DNA of 20,214 bases from Flavobacteriales bacterium UBA6049 (GCA_002429085.1 DIYR01000121.1:1-20214); one strand, 5' to 3'; counted from the stretch's first letter, positions 8,032 through 16,795 are shown. The notes: generated from the letters alone by a model not told the origin. A program made the numbers and translations.

Positions 8032-9168
8032 CTAATTAAACAAATCGTGAAATTGATCAGTACTTAAGAAAAGTACTTCAGGATATTCCTTTTGAACAAC
8101 TTTTATTAAATTTCGAAGTCTTTCTAAACTAGCCTCTAAATTATTTTTGTAAATACCATTAACGAAATTTAATCTGTGCATACTTACAACTGCAGGTTTA
8201 CCTAGTAAGAAAGCCGCCTTAATCCTTCTAACAGCATCTTTTTCCCAGTTAAAGGAGGGATTTTGAGAGGGTTCAAAAAAAACATTTCTCACACAATTTA
8301 TTGTCCCATATTTTCCTTGGCTCCCTTGAAACCTCATTACTTTTTTCAATTGATCTGTTTCTTCGTCCTTGGGTTCAAAACGGTATATTTTCCCTTGAAT
8401 CGTTTTAACACCCAGCCCCGCCATTCTCTCCTCTAGTTTTTCCTTCCAAACATACCTAGGTGCAATAAACGACTTCGACTGAAATCCGAAATACTCTTCA
8501 AACATTTTCATTCCTTCAATTAAGCTTTGATCTGCAAAATTCTCTTCATACGCGTCTCTAGAATGAAATGTAGTTTGAAAATTCATTTTTGATCCCTTAA
8601 AATGAGTCGATGGATGAGCATAAGAATGATTCTCAAACGCAATTTTGGTCTCCTCATGTCCATTTTGAAGAGCTTTAAGCCAAGAAGGTATATGAAGATG
8701 CTCTCTCCCATGAAGTTGAGGAATAAACAACTTTTCCATTGCCCCTTGTTTGAATAGAGTTAAGACATTTTTGGATGAAGGTTTATTCTCGTATTGGATA
8801 TCCAAAGTTGTTTTATGCCATTCGTGGAAATTACTTAATTTTATTTTATCATAATCCGGATTAGAAAGAATTAAATTCCCTGTAATCCGTAATGGCTGTC
8901 CAGTATGATCCTTTAGACTCCGTAGAAAATCATATAATTTCTGAACTGATTCATCTGTTTCTAAAAAATCGTGATAACTATATGGATCATTTTGAACTTT
9001 TACTCCTTTATTCATTAGCTTTTTATAAGCTTCTTTTGATTCAATACGTACCATTCCCCAGTCATCAGATTCAACAATTAGGACCTTTTGCTTGATCTTC
9101 CTTCCAAGAAGATTTTGGCCTTTATAGGAAAAACCTTTAAAAAAATCTCTATACTGAAAACCTATCAT
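8032..9168 (-). CDS. Polysaccharide (de)acetylase-like protein, paralogue B (NodB/CE4-like)
   Basis: 378 aa, predicted cytoplasmic since no signal peptide or membrane segment is visible. Motifs in order fit a divergent NodB-like fold: ESDDWG (33-38, catalytic/metal Asp), SNPDY (102-106), LHGREHL (152-158, likely metal His pair), ENHSYAHP (179-186, resembling the classical NodB HSxxH), IAPRYVW (235-241), RNVFFEPS (294-301) and SMHRLNF (329-335, late-motif His). It is a paralogue of the gene immediately upstream, with the same motifs in the same order, and starts 6 bp after that gene's stop. Expected chemistry is removal of an N- or O-acetyl group from a nucleotide sugar or lipid-linked glycan. 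The exact substrate is unknown. The family call rests on motif spacing read by eye. Confidence 0.78.
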   Translation of the reverse strand: MIGFQYRDFFKGFSYKGQNLLGRKIKQKVLIVESDDWGMVRIESKEAYKKLMNKGVKVQNDPYSYHDFLETDESVQKLYDFLRSLKDHTGQPLRITGNLILSNPDYDKIKLSNFHEWHKTTLDIQYENKPSSKNVLTLFKQGAMEKLFIPQLHGREHLHIPSWLKALQNGHEETKIAFENHSYAHPSTHFKGSKMNFQTTFHSRDAYEENFADQSLIEGMKMFEEYFGFQSKSFIAPRYVWKEKLEERMAGLGVKTIQGKIYRFEPKDEETDQLKKVMRFQGSQGKYGTINCVRNVFFEPSQNPSFNWEKDAVRRIKAAFLLGKPAVVSMHRLNFVNGIYKNNLEASLERLRNLIKVVQKEYPEVLFLSTDQFHDLFN

Positions 9169-9174
9169 TGAATT

Positions 9175-10263
9175 TTATTTTGCATGCATTTTTTGAATTA
9201 ATTCTGATGCAGACAAATAACTAACTTCTGAGTACGTTTCGTTTATTTTAGTCAATAACTCATCCAGCGCCCATAAACCATTTTCTCTATTTACCTCAGA
9301 AACACCACCAACATAATTCACCCTATGTGAGCTAATTATTGCTGGCACATTTGAACGAAAACATTCTTCAATTTTAAAGTAAGCAAAATTAACCCAATTT
9401 GATTTGGTTGTCATACTTGGTTCAAACATTACGTTTCTAGATAATACACTAAGTTGATTTTTATAAATCTTTTTCCCTGTATAATTGAATGATTTTCCAT
9501 ATTTCCCATTACCTAAGGGTTCAATTGACTTCCTAGCCTTGTCCACTGCCCGAACTTCATTTTCGACTAAAGTTTTATTTAAAGCTTTATTATACTTCAA
9601 AGCTGGAGCAACAAATAATTCTGGTTTTCTATGGAATGATTTTTCGAAAATCTCTATACTTGATTTAACAACCTTCTTTTGCTCTTCTATATCAGAAGGT
9701 TCATCAAAATCAAATGCGGATAAATAATCATGAGAAGGGTTAGTAAACGACAGTTCTGGCAAACAATTGTGCTGAAAAAAGATTTCTTTCAAATCTGGTG
9801 ATTCATTAATAATTTTCATGAATCTTTTGAAATTCAAATGCTCTCTACCATGTAATTCCGGTGAGATATAGCCTTTTTCGATTCCTTCTTTCCAACATTT
9901 TACAAGGTTCTCTCCTCCATAATTTTTTATAGAATCCCAAAATTCTAAAAATTGATATTCACCACTTTGAATTATTCTTTCAAAATCAGGGTTAGCCATA
10001 CTGGTTACTAATGTAAAAACAGGTGTAGAACCCAATTTACTAGTGTTTTTTTCTAATACCTCAAATAGTTTAGTAAAGTCCTTAACAGAGCTTAAAGTAT
10101 CAAAAATATTGAACCTATTCTTTAAATCGATTCTAGCATGACCAAAGTAATTATTTTCTACAATTTCTTTGTTCGCTTTTACGGCACCGAAATCATCAAC
10201 TAAAAAAACCACAGTAGGTGATTTTGATTTCCAACTTAATATATTAAGTAATTCAGTAATCAA
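9175..10263 (-). CDS. Polysaccharide (de)acetylase-like protein, paralogue A (TTG start)
   Basis: 362 aa. It shares with its downstream neighbour the motifs VDDFG (22-26), ANPDF (90-94), LHGREHL (137-143), VAP (218-220), RNVMFEPS (276-283) and SSHRVNY (311-317). Two differences stand out: the arginine after AP in the sibling is alanine here (APALKY), and the sibling's HSYAHP stretch has no counterpart. It may therefore be a weakened or regulatory partner, or have another specificity. The only reasonable start is TTG at 10263: an in-frame stop lies 15 bp upstream and there is no ATG before the first motif. A GTG at codon 18 would begin right at the first beta strand and is less likely. It follows the polymerase gene by 31 bp. 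Confidence 0.76.
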   Translation of the reverse strand: MITELLNILSWKSKSPTVVFLVDDFGAVKANKEIVENNYFGHARIDLKNRFNIFDTLSSVKDFTKLFEVLEKNTSKLGSTPVFTLVTSMANPDFERIIQSGEYQFLEFWDSIKNYGGENLVKCWKEGIEKGYISPELHGREHLNFKRFMKIINESPDLKEIFFQHNCLPELSFTNPSHDYLSAFDFDEPSDIEEQKKVVKSSIEIFEKSFHRKPELFVAPALKYNKALNKTLVENEVRAVDKARKSIEPLGNGKYGKSFNYTGKKIYKNQLSVLSRNVMFEPSMTTKSNWVNFAYFKIEECFRSNVPAIISSHRVNYVGGVSEVNRENGLWALDELLTKINETYSEVSYLSASELIQKMHAK

Positions 10264-10294
10264 TTTGATATAGTTATTTTAAATAATTAAATTA

Positions 10295-11524
10295 TTATTT
10301 AATAAAGTTAATAAGAACAATTTCGTTTAAATCTTCAAAAAACATGGTAAAAACATTCCCCAATACTGTATTCAGAGTAAGATAATCGAAGCCAATTCTG
10401 ATCTTAACAACAAGCCAAAAAATTAAAAAAGGCAAATTCAAATAAACTAACAATCTAACTTTGGTAAAAACAATAGGCGATAAATACAAATAAGCTCCTA
10501 AGAGGAAAAAAAACGAAATAGCATTGAACCTATTTATACTCGGTAACCCTGATAATAAAGCAGTAACAATACCTATTAACAAACCTGTAACCAAAGCAAC
10601 TCTTAAAAAGTTAAGTTGATTTTCCCAAAGTTTCTTGGTGAGATAGATATGTAACATCATTACACCTATACTCACCAATTGAAATTGTTCAAATAAAATA
10701 ATATGAAGAGCGTAGGTCTTCTTTTTTTCTCCATATTGTTCAATACTTACATCACTTAAATAACCATCAATGTTCTCTGATAAGTTTAAAAAACCATCAA
10801 TAGATTTAACTATTCCACTTTTGTCTAAAGGTATTAGACTATTAAAAATAAGAGATAATATAAATATAATGATTAGAATGTAAACAGCTCTATTACTATG
10901 AATGAATAGTGCTGCAACAAACATTAATAATGGAAATACAAAACTAAAGTGAATTAAGGTACTTGCAGCTGCAATTAATATCGCTTTGTAGTCTCTATTA
11001 AATGAATAATTTAATACTCCATAAAAAAAAACATGGGCAGCAGTGTACATTCTTACTCCATTGATATCCCAAAACGGAACTATAAGAATGAGACTCAATA
11101 CATAAACAAAAACTATCAAACTTGAAGAACTACCTAATCTACTTACAATTAGACGGATATTTCTCGAATAAAAATAACCGAATACAATTCCATATATAAG
11201 AAAAAGAAACCTTCCACTATCTGTAATATTCCCAACAATATTTGTTAATACATTTACATACGCATCTGATGAACGAAAACTTAAAGATGAATCATTCTTT
11301 GATTGAATATTTGATTCGTATACATTAACAAGATATTCCCTATAAGCATAGTTATCCATATCCTCGTTAACGAAACTCATAGTTTGAGTAAAAAAAATAA
11401 CAAAAAGCCATATAATATTTACATTCACTTTGTTTTGAATGTTTCTCAAAGACAATATGAATGTTATAAAAGGAAAAGCGAGGAACACTAAATAGCGTAC
11501 CAAATAACTTTGATTGTTAGCCAT
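10295..11524 (-). CDS. EpsG/Wzy-type polysaccharide polymerase
   Basis: About 409 aa, strongly hydrophobic along most of its length, with roughly ten membrane segments judged by eye. The first is at the extreme N-terminus (YLVRYLVFLAFPFITFIL). After the second segment comes a polar stretch with NEDMDNYAYREY, matching the acidic/tyrosine D-x-x-x-Y loop often seen in EpsG-family polymerases. It would join flipped repeat units at the periplasmic face of the inner membrane. I start at the ATG at 11524 (MANNQS); a TTG at 11539 in the same frame would create a 4-bp TTGA overlap with the previous gene and add five residues. It is the only polymerase candidate in the window and sits between glycosyltransferase and deacetylase genes. 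Confidence 0.82.
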   Translation of the reverse strand: MANNQSYLVRYLVFLAFPFITFILSLRNIQNKVNVNIIWLFVIFFTQTMSFVNEDMDNYAYREYLVNVYESNIQSKNDSSLSFRSSDAYVNVLTNIVGNITDSGRFLFLIYGIVFGYFYSRNIRLIVSRLGSSSSLIVFVYVLSLILIVPFWDINGVRMYTAAHVFFYGVLNYSFNRDYKAILIAAASTLIHFSFVFPLLMFVAALFIHSNRAVYILIIIFILSLIFNSLIPLDKSGIVKSIDGFLNLSENIDGYLSDVSIEQYGEKKKTYALHIILFEQFQLVSIGVMMLHIYLTKKLWENQLNFLRVALVTGLLIGIVTALLSGLPSINRFNAISFFFLLGAYLYLSPIVFTKVRLLVYLNLPFLIFWLVVKIRIGFDYLTLNTVLGNVFTMFFEDLNEIVLINFIK

Positions 11525-11535
11525 GTTTACACCAC

Positions 11536-12657
11536 TCAATTCAAATTATTTTCGGCTAGTTTAATAAACTTAGTAGTAACATTTTCAATATTATAATCAT
11601 CTATTTGTATGCCTGAGTATCGATTTAAGTAATTCCCATTCATGAATTCTTTCACAATATCTTCTGGCAAAGCACTATTTTTAAAACTCAAAATAGGTCT
11701 TTGAGTAAGGGAATAATCAATAATCTTTGAAGGAATCGCATTTCTTACTTCGTCAGAATAATCAGTATCAACATTTATTAAAAAATCCATTTTCGAAAGT
11801 TCATACAACAACTCTAATCGTGGTTTGTAATCATGCAAAACCAAGTTCCCTTTAGATAAATATTTTTTAAATAGATTTCTTTGTTGTGTGTAAATATGAA
11901 ATTCGTAATTAGTGTAATTCTCCTCCAAAAAATCCAATAGATTGAAGAAGTCTCTAATACCGGGAATAACACTACCCGAGAAAGCAAATGTAGGTCTTGA
12001 ATTTTTTTGATATTTCGCTAATTTAATTTCATTGAAGTCAAACCCTTGAGGAATTACTTGAAACTTATCTCTATACTTTTTATTAAAAAAGTTTTTCAAA
12101 TCTTCAAAAGGAACGCTCACATAATCTGCTTTTTCTAAAAAATTATTCTCGAAAAAGTGAAAGTAAGGTAGCTTTTTAAAGGTGTCAGTATCGCAATACA
12201 TAAAAGGATCTCCGCAATCTGCTACCCATGTTTTCGCAACATTGTCACCACCTTTTTCCCAAACTTTAGCAACCCCCCAATGAATGCTATGAGGAACAGC
12301 AATTGAAACTAATAAATCATAGCCCGACAATTTGCTAATGGCTCGCTCTGTAAGACTGTAATAAGAACTTAATGGCAAATCGAAAAGCATGTTAGCTAGC
12401 CGGTTTATTAAACGAGATAATAAAATCGAAGGCCTACTTGAGCCAAGAGTAACTCCCTTCCACCGAGGACTTCCTAAATCAAAAATTTTAACATTTTGAA
12501 ATTGTCGTTCGAAAGCATCGTGTTCCTTCTGAACCCTAGGAACGAAGAGATCAACATCATGACCTTTTCTCGATAATTCTTTGACTAACTCAGTTGTTCG
12601 AAATGAACGAGGACTAATTTTTGGAAAAAATGAAGCAGAAATAACTAAAATTCTCAT
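11536..12657 (-). CDS. Glycosyltransferase (GT4-like, GT-B fold)
   Basis: 373 aa. The N-terminus MRILVISASFFPKISPRSFRTTELVKEL is a typical GT-B opening, with the acceptor-side pattern of GT4 enzymes. The C-terminal half contains AFSGSVIPGIRDFFNLLDFL and then IPSKIIDYSLTQRPILSF, the place where GT4 enzymes usually carry their E-x7-E; here an aspartate and no clear glutamate pair are seen. It is likely to transfer one sugar of the repeat on the cytoplasmic face. It starts 5 bp after the 2-epimerase gene and its TGA touches the polymerase gene. The donor sugar is not predictable, and an annotation of simply glycosyltransferase is the safe reading. Confidence 0.82.
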   Translation of the reverse strand: MRILVISASFFPKISPRSFRTTELVKELSRKGHDVDLFVPRVQKEHDAFERQFQNVKIFDLGSPRWKGVTLGSSRPSILLSRLINRLANMLFDLPLSSYYSLTERAISKLSGYDLLVSIAVPHSIHWGVAKVWEKGGDNVAKTWVADCGDPFMYCDTDTFKKLPYFHFFENNFLEKADYVSVPFEDLKNFFNKKYRDKFQVIPQGFDFNEIKLAKYQKNSRPTFAFSGSVIPGIRDFFNLLDFLEENYTNYEFHIYTQQRNLFKKYLSKGNLVLHDYKPRLELLYELSKMDFLINVDTDYSDEVRNAIPSKIIDYSLTQRPILSFKNSALPEDIVKEFMNGNYLNRYSGIQIDDYNIENVTTKFIKLAENNLN

Positions 12658-12662
12658 TTATA

Positions 12663-13754
12663 CTATCCTAATCTGGAACTTATGAAATTCAAAATTTGTG
12701 AAGATGAAGAACCATCGCCATACACATTTACAGAATAAACAGATTCTTCGATATTTTTGATTTTAGATATTGCTTTTGTAAACTTTAACTGATCATCACC
12801 TACAATAAAATTCACTCCTAATTCAACCAATTCTAACCACTCCGTTTCATCACGTAGCGTAACACAAGGCACCTTGCTAAAAAATGCTTCTTTTTGAACT
12901 CCACCTGAATCTGTTAAAACTACTTCTGCATTTTTCTCTAAGTATAACATACTGAAGTAACCTACTGGATTTAAACGAATAACATTTGCAGGTAACTCTA
13001 GTTTGTATTGTTTCAACCTAATAGCAGTTCTAGGATGAATTGGAAATAAAACAGGAAATTCTACCAAGCTAATATTATTAAGTATAGTTTCCAATCTCTC
13101 TTTATGATCTACATTTTCTGCTCTATGTAATGTAAGTAAGGCGTATTTTGAATTTCTCTCTACCTGTGTTCGCACTTCCTTCGAAGCTTGTTGTTTGGCC
13201 ATTTTTCCAAATTTTTGGGTTGCATCAAACATAACATCTCCTGAAATGCAAATATTTTCAGATGGTAGTCCTTCTTTTAATAGTTGGTTTCGAGAACTAA
13301 CACTTGGAGTAAATAAAACTGAAGAAACATGATCTGTCAAAATTCGATTAATTTCTTCGGGCATTCTTTTATTAAATGAACGTAATCCAGCTTCAATATG
13401 TACTACAGGGATATGTAGTTTAGAAGCTGCTATAGCTCCAGCTAACGTAGAATCTGTATCGCCATATAAAACAACAGCGTTAGGTTGTTCAATATTGAAT
13501 GCCTTCTCCAATTCAATAATCATTACTCCCGTATTCTCACCGTGTGAACCACCTCCAACGCCAAGATTATATTTAGGTTTAGGAATACCTAATTCATTGA
13601 AAAAAATATCGGACATATCAGCATCAAAATGTTGTCCTGTATGTATTATCACTTCCTCAAATAAATCATTTTCAATCACCTCTGCAGAAAGTGCCGATGC
13701 TTTAATGAATTGAGGACGGGCTCCGACTACTGTTACTAGCTTAATCTTTTTCAT
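12663..13754 (-). CDS. wecB: Non-hydrolysing UDP-N-acetyl-sugar 2-epimerase, WbpI-like subfamily
   Basis: 363 aa, full length for the family. Motifs: GARPQFIKA (11-19), HTGQHFD (38-44), YGDTDSTLAGA (97-107), HIEAGLRSF (119-127), PEEINR (132-137), TLHRAEN (208-214), TDSGGVQKEAFF (281-292) and DETEWLEL (302-309). The family interconverts UDP-GlcNAc and UDP-ManNAc type sugars by anti-elimination and re-addition of UDP. From remembered sequences, the N-terminal GARPQFIKA block and DETEW resemble WbpI (UDP-GlcNAc(3NAc)A 2-epimerase) more than WecB, which has GTRPEAIK. The substrate here could be UDP-GlcNAc or a 3-acetamido uronate. The start codon shares one base with the preceding stop (TAATG), so translation is probably coupled. 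Symbol given for the family; wbpI may be more accurate. Confidence 0.93.
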   Translation of the reverse strand: MKKIKLVTVVGARPQFIKASALSAEVIENDLFEEVIIHTGQHFDADMSDIFFNELGIPKPKYNLGVGGGSHGENTGVMIIELEKAFNIEQPNAVVLYGDTDSTLAGAIAASKLHIPVVHIEAGLRSFNKRMPEEINRILTDHVSSVLFTPSVSSRNQLLKEGLPSENICISGDVMFDATQKFGKMAKQQASKEVRTQVERNSKYALLTLHRAENVDHKERLETILNNISLVEFPVLFPIHPRTAIRLKQYKLELPANVIRLNPVGYFSMLYLEKNAEVVLTDSGGVQKEAFFSKVPCVTLRDETEWLELVELGVNFIVGDDQLKFTKAISKIKNIEESVYSVNVYGDGSSSSQILNFISSRLG

Positions 13755-14284
13755 TAGTTTAAAATTCGAATTACCTTGGCAGGAACTCCAGCTATAAGCA
13801 CATTATTTGGAAATGATTTTGTAACAACACTACCCGCACCAACAACAACCCCATCTCCTAAAACTACACCTGGCATAATTAAAACATTAGCGGCAAGCCA
13901 ACAGTCACTTCCAATTTCGATTGGGGGAGATTCAATATGTTCCGTATTATTCTTTAAATCATGGTTGGATGAGATAATTTTGACGCCAGGAGCAAAAATT
14001 GTATTGTCACCTATTTTTACACCACTTTTTCCTTGGATATAACAGCCACCACTCGTAGCAAGAGAGTTAGCTACGTTTTTACCAATGTATACTCTACCAG
14101 TAACAGTGGAAGTAAAATGAACCATGAAAGGTTGTTCCCGATTTAACCCCAGTATTTTTTGGAAAATAAAGTTCGTTATTCGCGTTGGATTAGAACAAGG
14201 AGTATGTAAATACGCAAGGAGTGAATTCGGTGTTGTTTTGCTCCAATTCTTGTATTTATACTTTCTTAATATTCTCAAAATCAC
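13754..14284 (-). CDS. Left-handed beta-helix (hexapeptide) O-acetyltransferase
   Basis: 176 aa. After a basic N-terminal region of about 65 residues come hexapeptide repeats from about residue 67 to 170: IGKNVANSLA, IGDNTIFAPG, IGSDCWLAANVLIMPGVVLGDGVVVGAGSVV, closed by IAGVPAKVIR. The SSNHD segment (105-109) supplies the catalytic-type histidine H108 of the WcaF/maltose-acetyltransferase/LbH group. Such enzymes use acetyl-CoA to O-acetylate sugars in the cytoplasm. The N-terminus does not look like WbpD-type N-acetyltransferases, so I favour O-acetylation of the repeat or its precursor. The start is a GTG that overlaps the flippase TGA by 4 bp (GTGA); the first in-frame ATG is residue 54, inside the fold. 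Its stop overlaps the 2-epimerase ATG by one base. Confidence 0.88.
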   Translation of the reverse strand: MILRILRKYKYKNWSKTTPNSLLAYLHTPCSNPTRITNFIFQKILGLNREQPFMVHFTSTVTGRVYIGKNVANSLATSGGCYIQGKSGVKIGDNTIFAPGVKIISSNHDLKNNTEHIESPPIEIGSDCWLAANVLIMPGVVLGDGVVVGAGSVVTKSFPNNVLIAGVPAKVIRILN

Positions 14285-15756
14285 TTATTTAAAAAAGGTT
14301 TAAACACCATCCAATAATCAACACCAAAGTACTTTCCAGTTAACAACACTAATGCTGCGTATACAAATCCATGAACTGATAGTTTCAAAAATGAATTCGA
14401 AATCGAAAACAAATATTCTAATCCAAACAAAATCGTCAAAATCAGAATTAAATGCATAAACAGTCTAAAAAATTGCTCTGTTGGTATCATTTTATTCAAA
14501 CTAACTCCTAAGTAATGTGAAGATGAGATAAATCCAAAAACTACCATTGAAATTGATAAAAATACAGACCAAGCCGCAAGAATAAATGGATTATTAAATG
14601 TTAAAATAATCAAGTAACCAACAATCCATGCGAGTACGGCTCCAACCCCGTTTAACAAGGAGTAGAATTTACTTTTACCCAAGCTTAATAGCAAAGGTGA
14701 AAAAACAATAATATTAAATAAGTTAACCAACATTGCAATTCTAAAATAGGTAGCAGATTTAGCGTATTTCACACCATAAAGTATTTCAATAATGCTATCG
14801 GCATGATAAAACATAAAAAAAACCAATGGGTATATGATTATTGCTGATTTCATCAAAGCACTTTTCCACAATGTAGTCAGCTCTTCTAAATTGTTTTCAT
14901 TTTCGACAAGCTTTGAAAAAACTGGCATCAATACAATAGACGTAGCTGAGGTAACCATAGACACTACAGGAATAGGAATAAAACCATTTGAGAATTCAGC
15001 AAAAACTTCAGCTCCAAAGTATCGACTAATAAAAAATTGATCTGCACTTTTTATTGCCATACCAGCTATAACAGCACCTACCAATGGTAAGCTATAATTC
15101 AAAATTTTTCTTGTTGAAAGTTCGCTCTTTTGCTTTACTACACCTTTAAAAGGCAAACTTTTTACATAAAGCGCAATAAATAAAGTTAAAATAGAAGCTC
15201 CCATCCATCCATATATAGCAAAGATGTAACTGTTCTCAATAAAAACTACTGGCACCACAATAAACAAGAGCATTAAAACCCTCGTACTTATCTGGTAAAA
15301 AGCTAGGTATTTTGTTTTACGATAGGTTGAAAGAATGCCTTGCAAACCTAATGTGGGTAAAAGTAACATAGGAATAGGAGAAAAATACTTTAAGCCAGCT
15401 GCTAACTCTGTATTCTTTAGAATAGCTGCAATTAGATTAGAACCAAAAAAAAGAAATGCTGAAAACAGAGTTCCCGAAATAAACAATAATAGTGTAATTC
15501 TATTTACAATGTCTTTACCCTTGTCCAGACTATATTTCGGTAGATAATACGAAAAAACCTTAGGAAGCTGAGCAGAGAACACTACTAACATTGAGTTATA
15601 TACAAATAGTATTTGTCTATATGTTCCATACTCCGTTTTATCGAAATACCGTGTAAGCACTGCTGCGCTTACAATTGCTAGAGCAAAAGAACTTAAGCTA
15701 CCAATTCCAGCCCACAACGCCTGATAAGAATTGCTGCTTTTATTTATACCAGCCAT
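14281..15756 (-). CDS. wzx: Wzx-type lipid-linked oligosaccharide flippase
   Basis: 491 aa, a polytopic inner-membrane protein with about 12-14 hydrophobic segments, matching the usual 450-500 aa of MOP-superfamily polysaccharide transporters. The N-terminal signature (SYQALWAGIGSLSSFALAI, then LTRYFDKTEYGTYRQI) is the classical Polysacc_synt start, with an arginine- and tyrosine-containing loop after the first helix. It would move the undecaprenyl-PP-linked repeat from the cytoplasmic to the periplasmic leaflet, where the EpsG-like protein acts. It follows the oxidoreductase by 22 bp and its TGA is overlapped by the GTG of the acetyltransferase. Wzx symbols are functional labels; sequence identity between family members is usually low. 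Confidence 0.9.
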   Translation of the reverse strand: MAGINKSSNSYQALWAGIGSLSSFALAIVSAAVLTRYFDKTEYGTYRQILFVYNSMLVVFSAQLPKVFSYYLPKYSLDKGKDIVNRITLLLFISGTLFSAFLFFGSNLIAAILKNTELAAGLKYFSPIPMLLLPTLGLQGILSTYRKTKYLAFYQISTRVLMLLFIVVPVVFIENSYIFAIYGWMGASILTLFIALYVKSLPFKGVVKQKSELSTRKILNYSLPLVGAVIAGMAIKSADQFFISRYFGAEVFAEFSNGFIPIPVVSMVTSATSIVLMPVFSKLVENENNLEELTTLWKSALMKSAIIIYPLVFFMFYHADSIIEILYGVKYAKSATYFRIAMLVNLFNIIVFSPLLLSLGKSKFYSLLNGVGAVLAWIVGYLIILTFNNPFILAAWSVFLSISMVVFGFISSSHYLGVSLNKMIPTEQFFRLFMHLILILTILFGLEYLFSISNSFLKLSVHGFVYAALVLLTGKYFGVDYWMVFKPFLNK

Positions 15757-15778
15757 TAATTAATTTCAAACCTCTACA

Positions 15779-16795
15779 TTAAGATTTTTCAGAATACATT
15801 CTTTCTATAATATCAACTACTTTCAATCCTTCTAAAGCGTTAGTTGTAATATAATTGCGCCCATTAATAACATCAACTACATTTTCTATCACATAATTAT
15901 GATTAGCTGCGGAGCCCTTGTATACTCCATAGTCATTTCCAGGGTTTGTAGGAGCTAGAATTGGCATTTCATAGTTTTTAATATCACAATGAATAATTTC
16001 ATCCATGTACTGACCACCAACTTTCACAGAGCCATTATCTGCAATAATAGTAAGGCTAGATTCTAAATTTTTATGTGGAACAGAAGTAGAATAACTCAGA
16101 ACACCAGCACCACCATTAACAAAGTCGAAAGAAACGATACCTGAATCTTCAAAGTCTGTTAAATCAGCATGAGTAAAATCATAAAACTTACCATCTATAT
16201 TGGTTATATCACCAAATAGCCAGTACATAATATCTATAAAGTGAGAAAATTGAGTAAACAATGTACCCCCATCGAGATCCTTAGACCCATGCCATGAATC
16301 AGGAGTGTAGTATCTATCATCTCGATTCCAAAAACAATTCAACTGTACAAAATGGATATTTCCTAGAACATTACCTGATATTAATTCTTTTAACCAAACA
16401 GAAGGTGGACTATACCTATTTTGCATCACTGCAAACACCTTTAAGTGCCTATTCAAGGCTTCGTGAATTAGATTTTCCGCATCTGCTTTTGAAAGTGCCA
16501 AGGGCTTCTCAACTACAACATGTTTATCTGACTTCAAAACTTGAAGAGCTTGACTTGAATGTAAGCCATTTGGAGTAGCAATATTCACTACATCACATTC
16601 AATACCAGAACTTAAAAAATCATCTAATTCATTAAAAAAAGGCTCTTCACCACCTAGATCGCCTAATACTGATTTCTCCTTAATATCTATTAAAGCAACA
16701 AGTTCAGCTTCCTTATTTCTACGAATCATTTCAGCATGTCTCTTGCCTATATGACCGCATCCCAAAACTGCAAACTTAACTTTATTCATGCTCAT
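15779..16795 (-). CDS. Gfo/Idh/MocA family NAD(P)-dependent oxidoreductase
   Basis: 338 aa. The N-terminal Rossmann domain has VLGCGHIGKRHAEMI (10-24); the EKP signature is at 96-98 (K97 catalytic-type lysine); NRYSP follows at 126-130. In the C-terminal domain SWHGSKDLDGGTLFTQFSHFID holds the second catalytic-type residues (H175, D178). This form resembles WlbA/WbpB UDP-GlcNAcA 3-dehydrogenases, which oxidise C3 of the uronate made by a 6-dehydrogenase such as the one encoded two genes upstream. However, the aminotransferase that normally follows is not in the window, so another C3/C4 redox step is possible. Start is ATG at 16795, or a second ATG at 16789; both overlap the epimerase stop (14 or 8 bp). 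Confidence 0.88.
   Translation of the reverse strand: MSMNKVKFAVLGCGHIGKRHAEMIRRNKEAELVALIDIKEKSVLGDLGGEEPFFNELDDFLSSGIECDVVNIATPNGLHSSQALQVLKSDKHVVVEKPLALSKADAENLIHEALNRHLKVFAVMQNRYSPPSVWLKELISGNVLGNIHFVQLNCFWNRDDRYYTPDSWHGSKDLDGGTLFTQFSHFIDIMYWLFGDITNIDGKFYDFTHADLTDFEDSGIVSFDFVNGGAGVLSYSTSVPHKNLESSLTIIADNGSVKVGGQYMDEIIHCDIKNYEMPILAPTNPGNDYGVYKGSAANHNYVIENVVDVINGRNYITTNALEGLKVVDIIERMYSEKS

Noticed and set aside
10281..10300. A/T-only inverted repeat AAATAAT...ATTATTT after the polymerase gene
   Set aside because: It consists only of A:T pairs, overlaps the stop codon and is expected by chance in such A+T-rich spacers.
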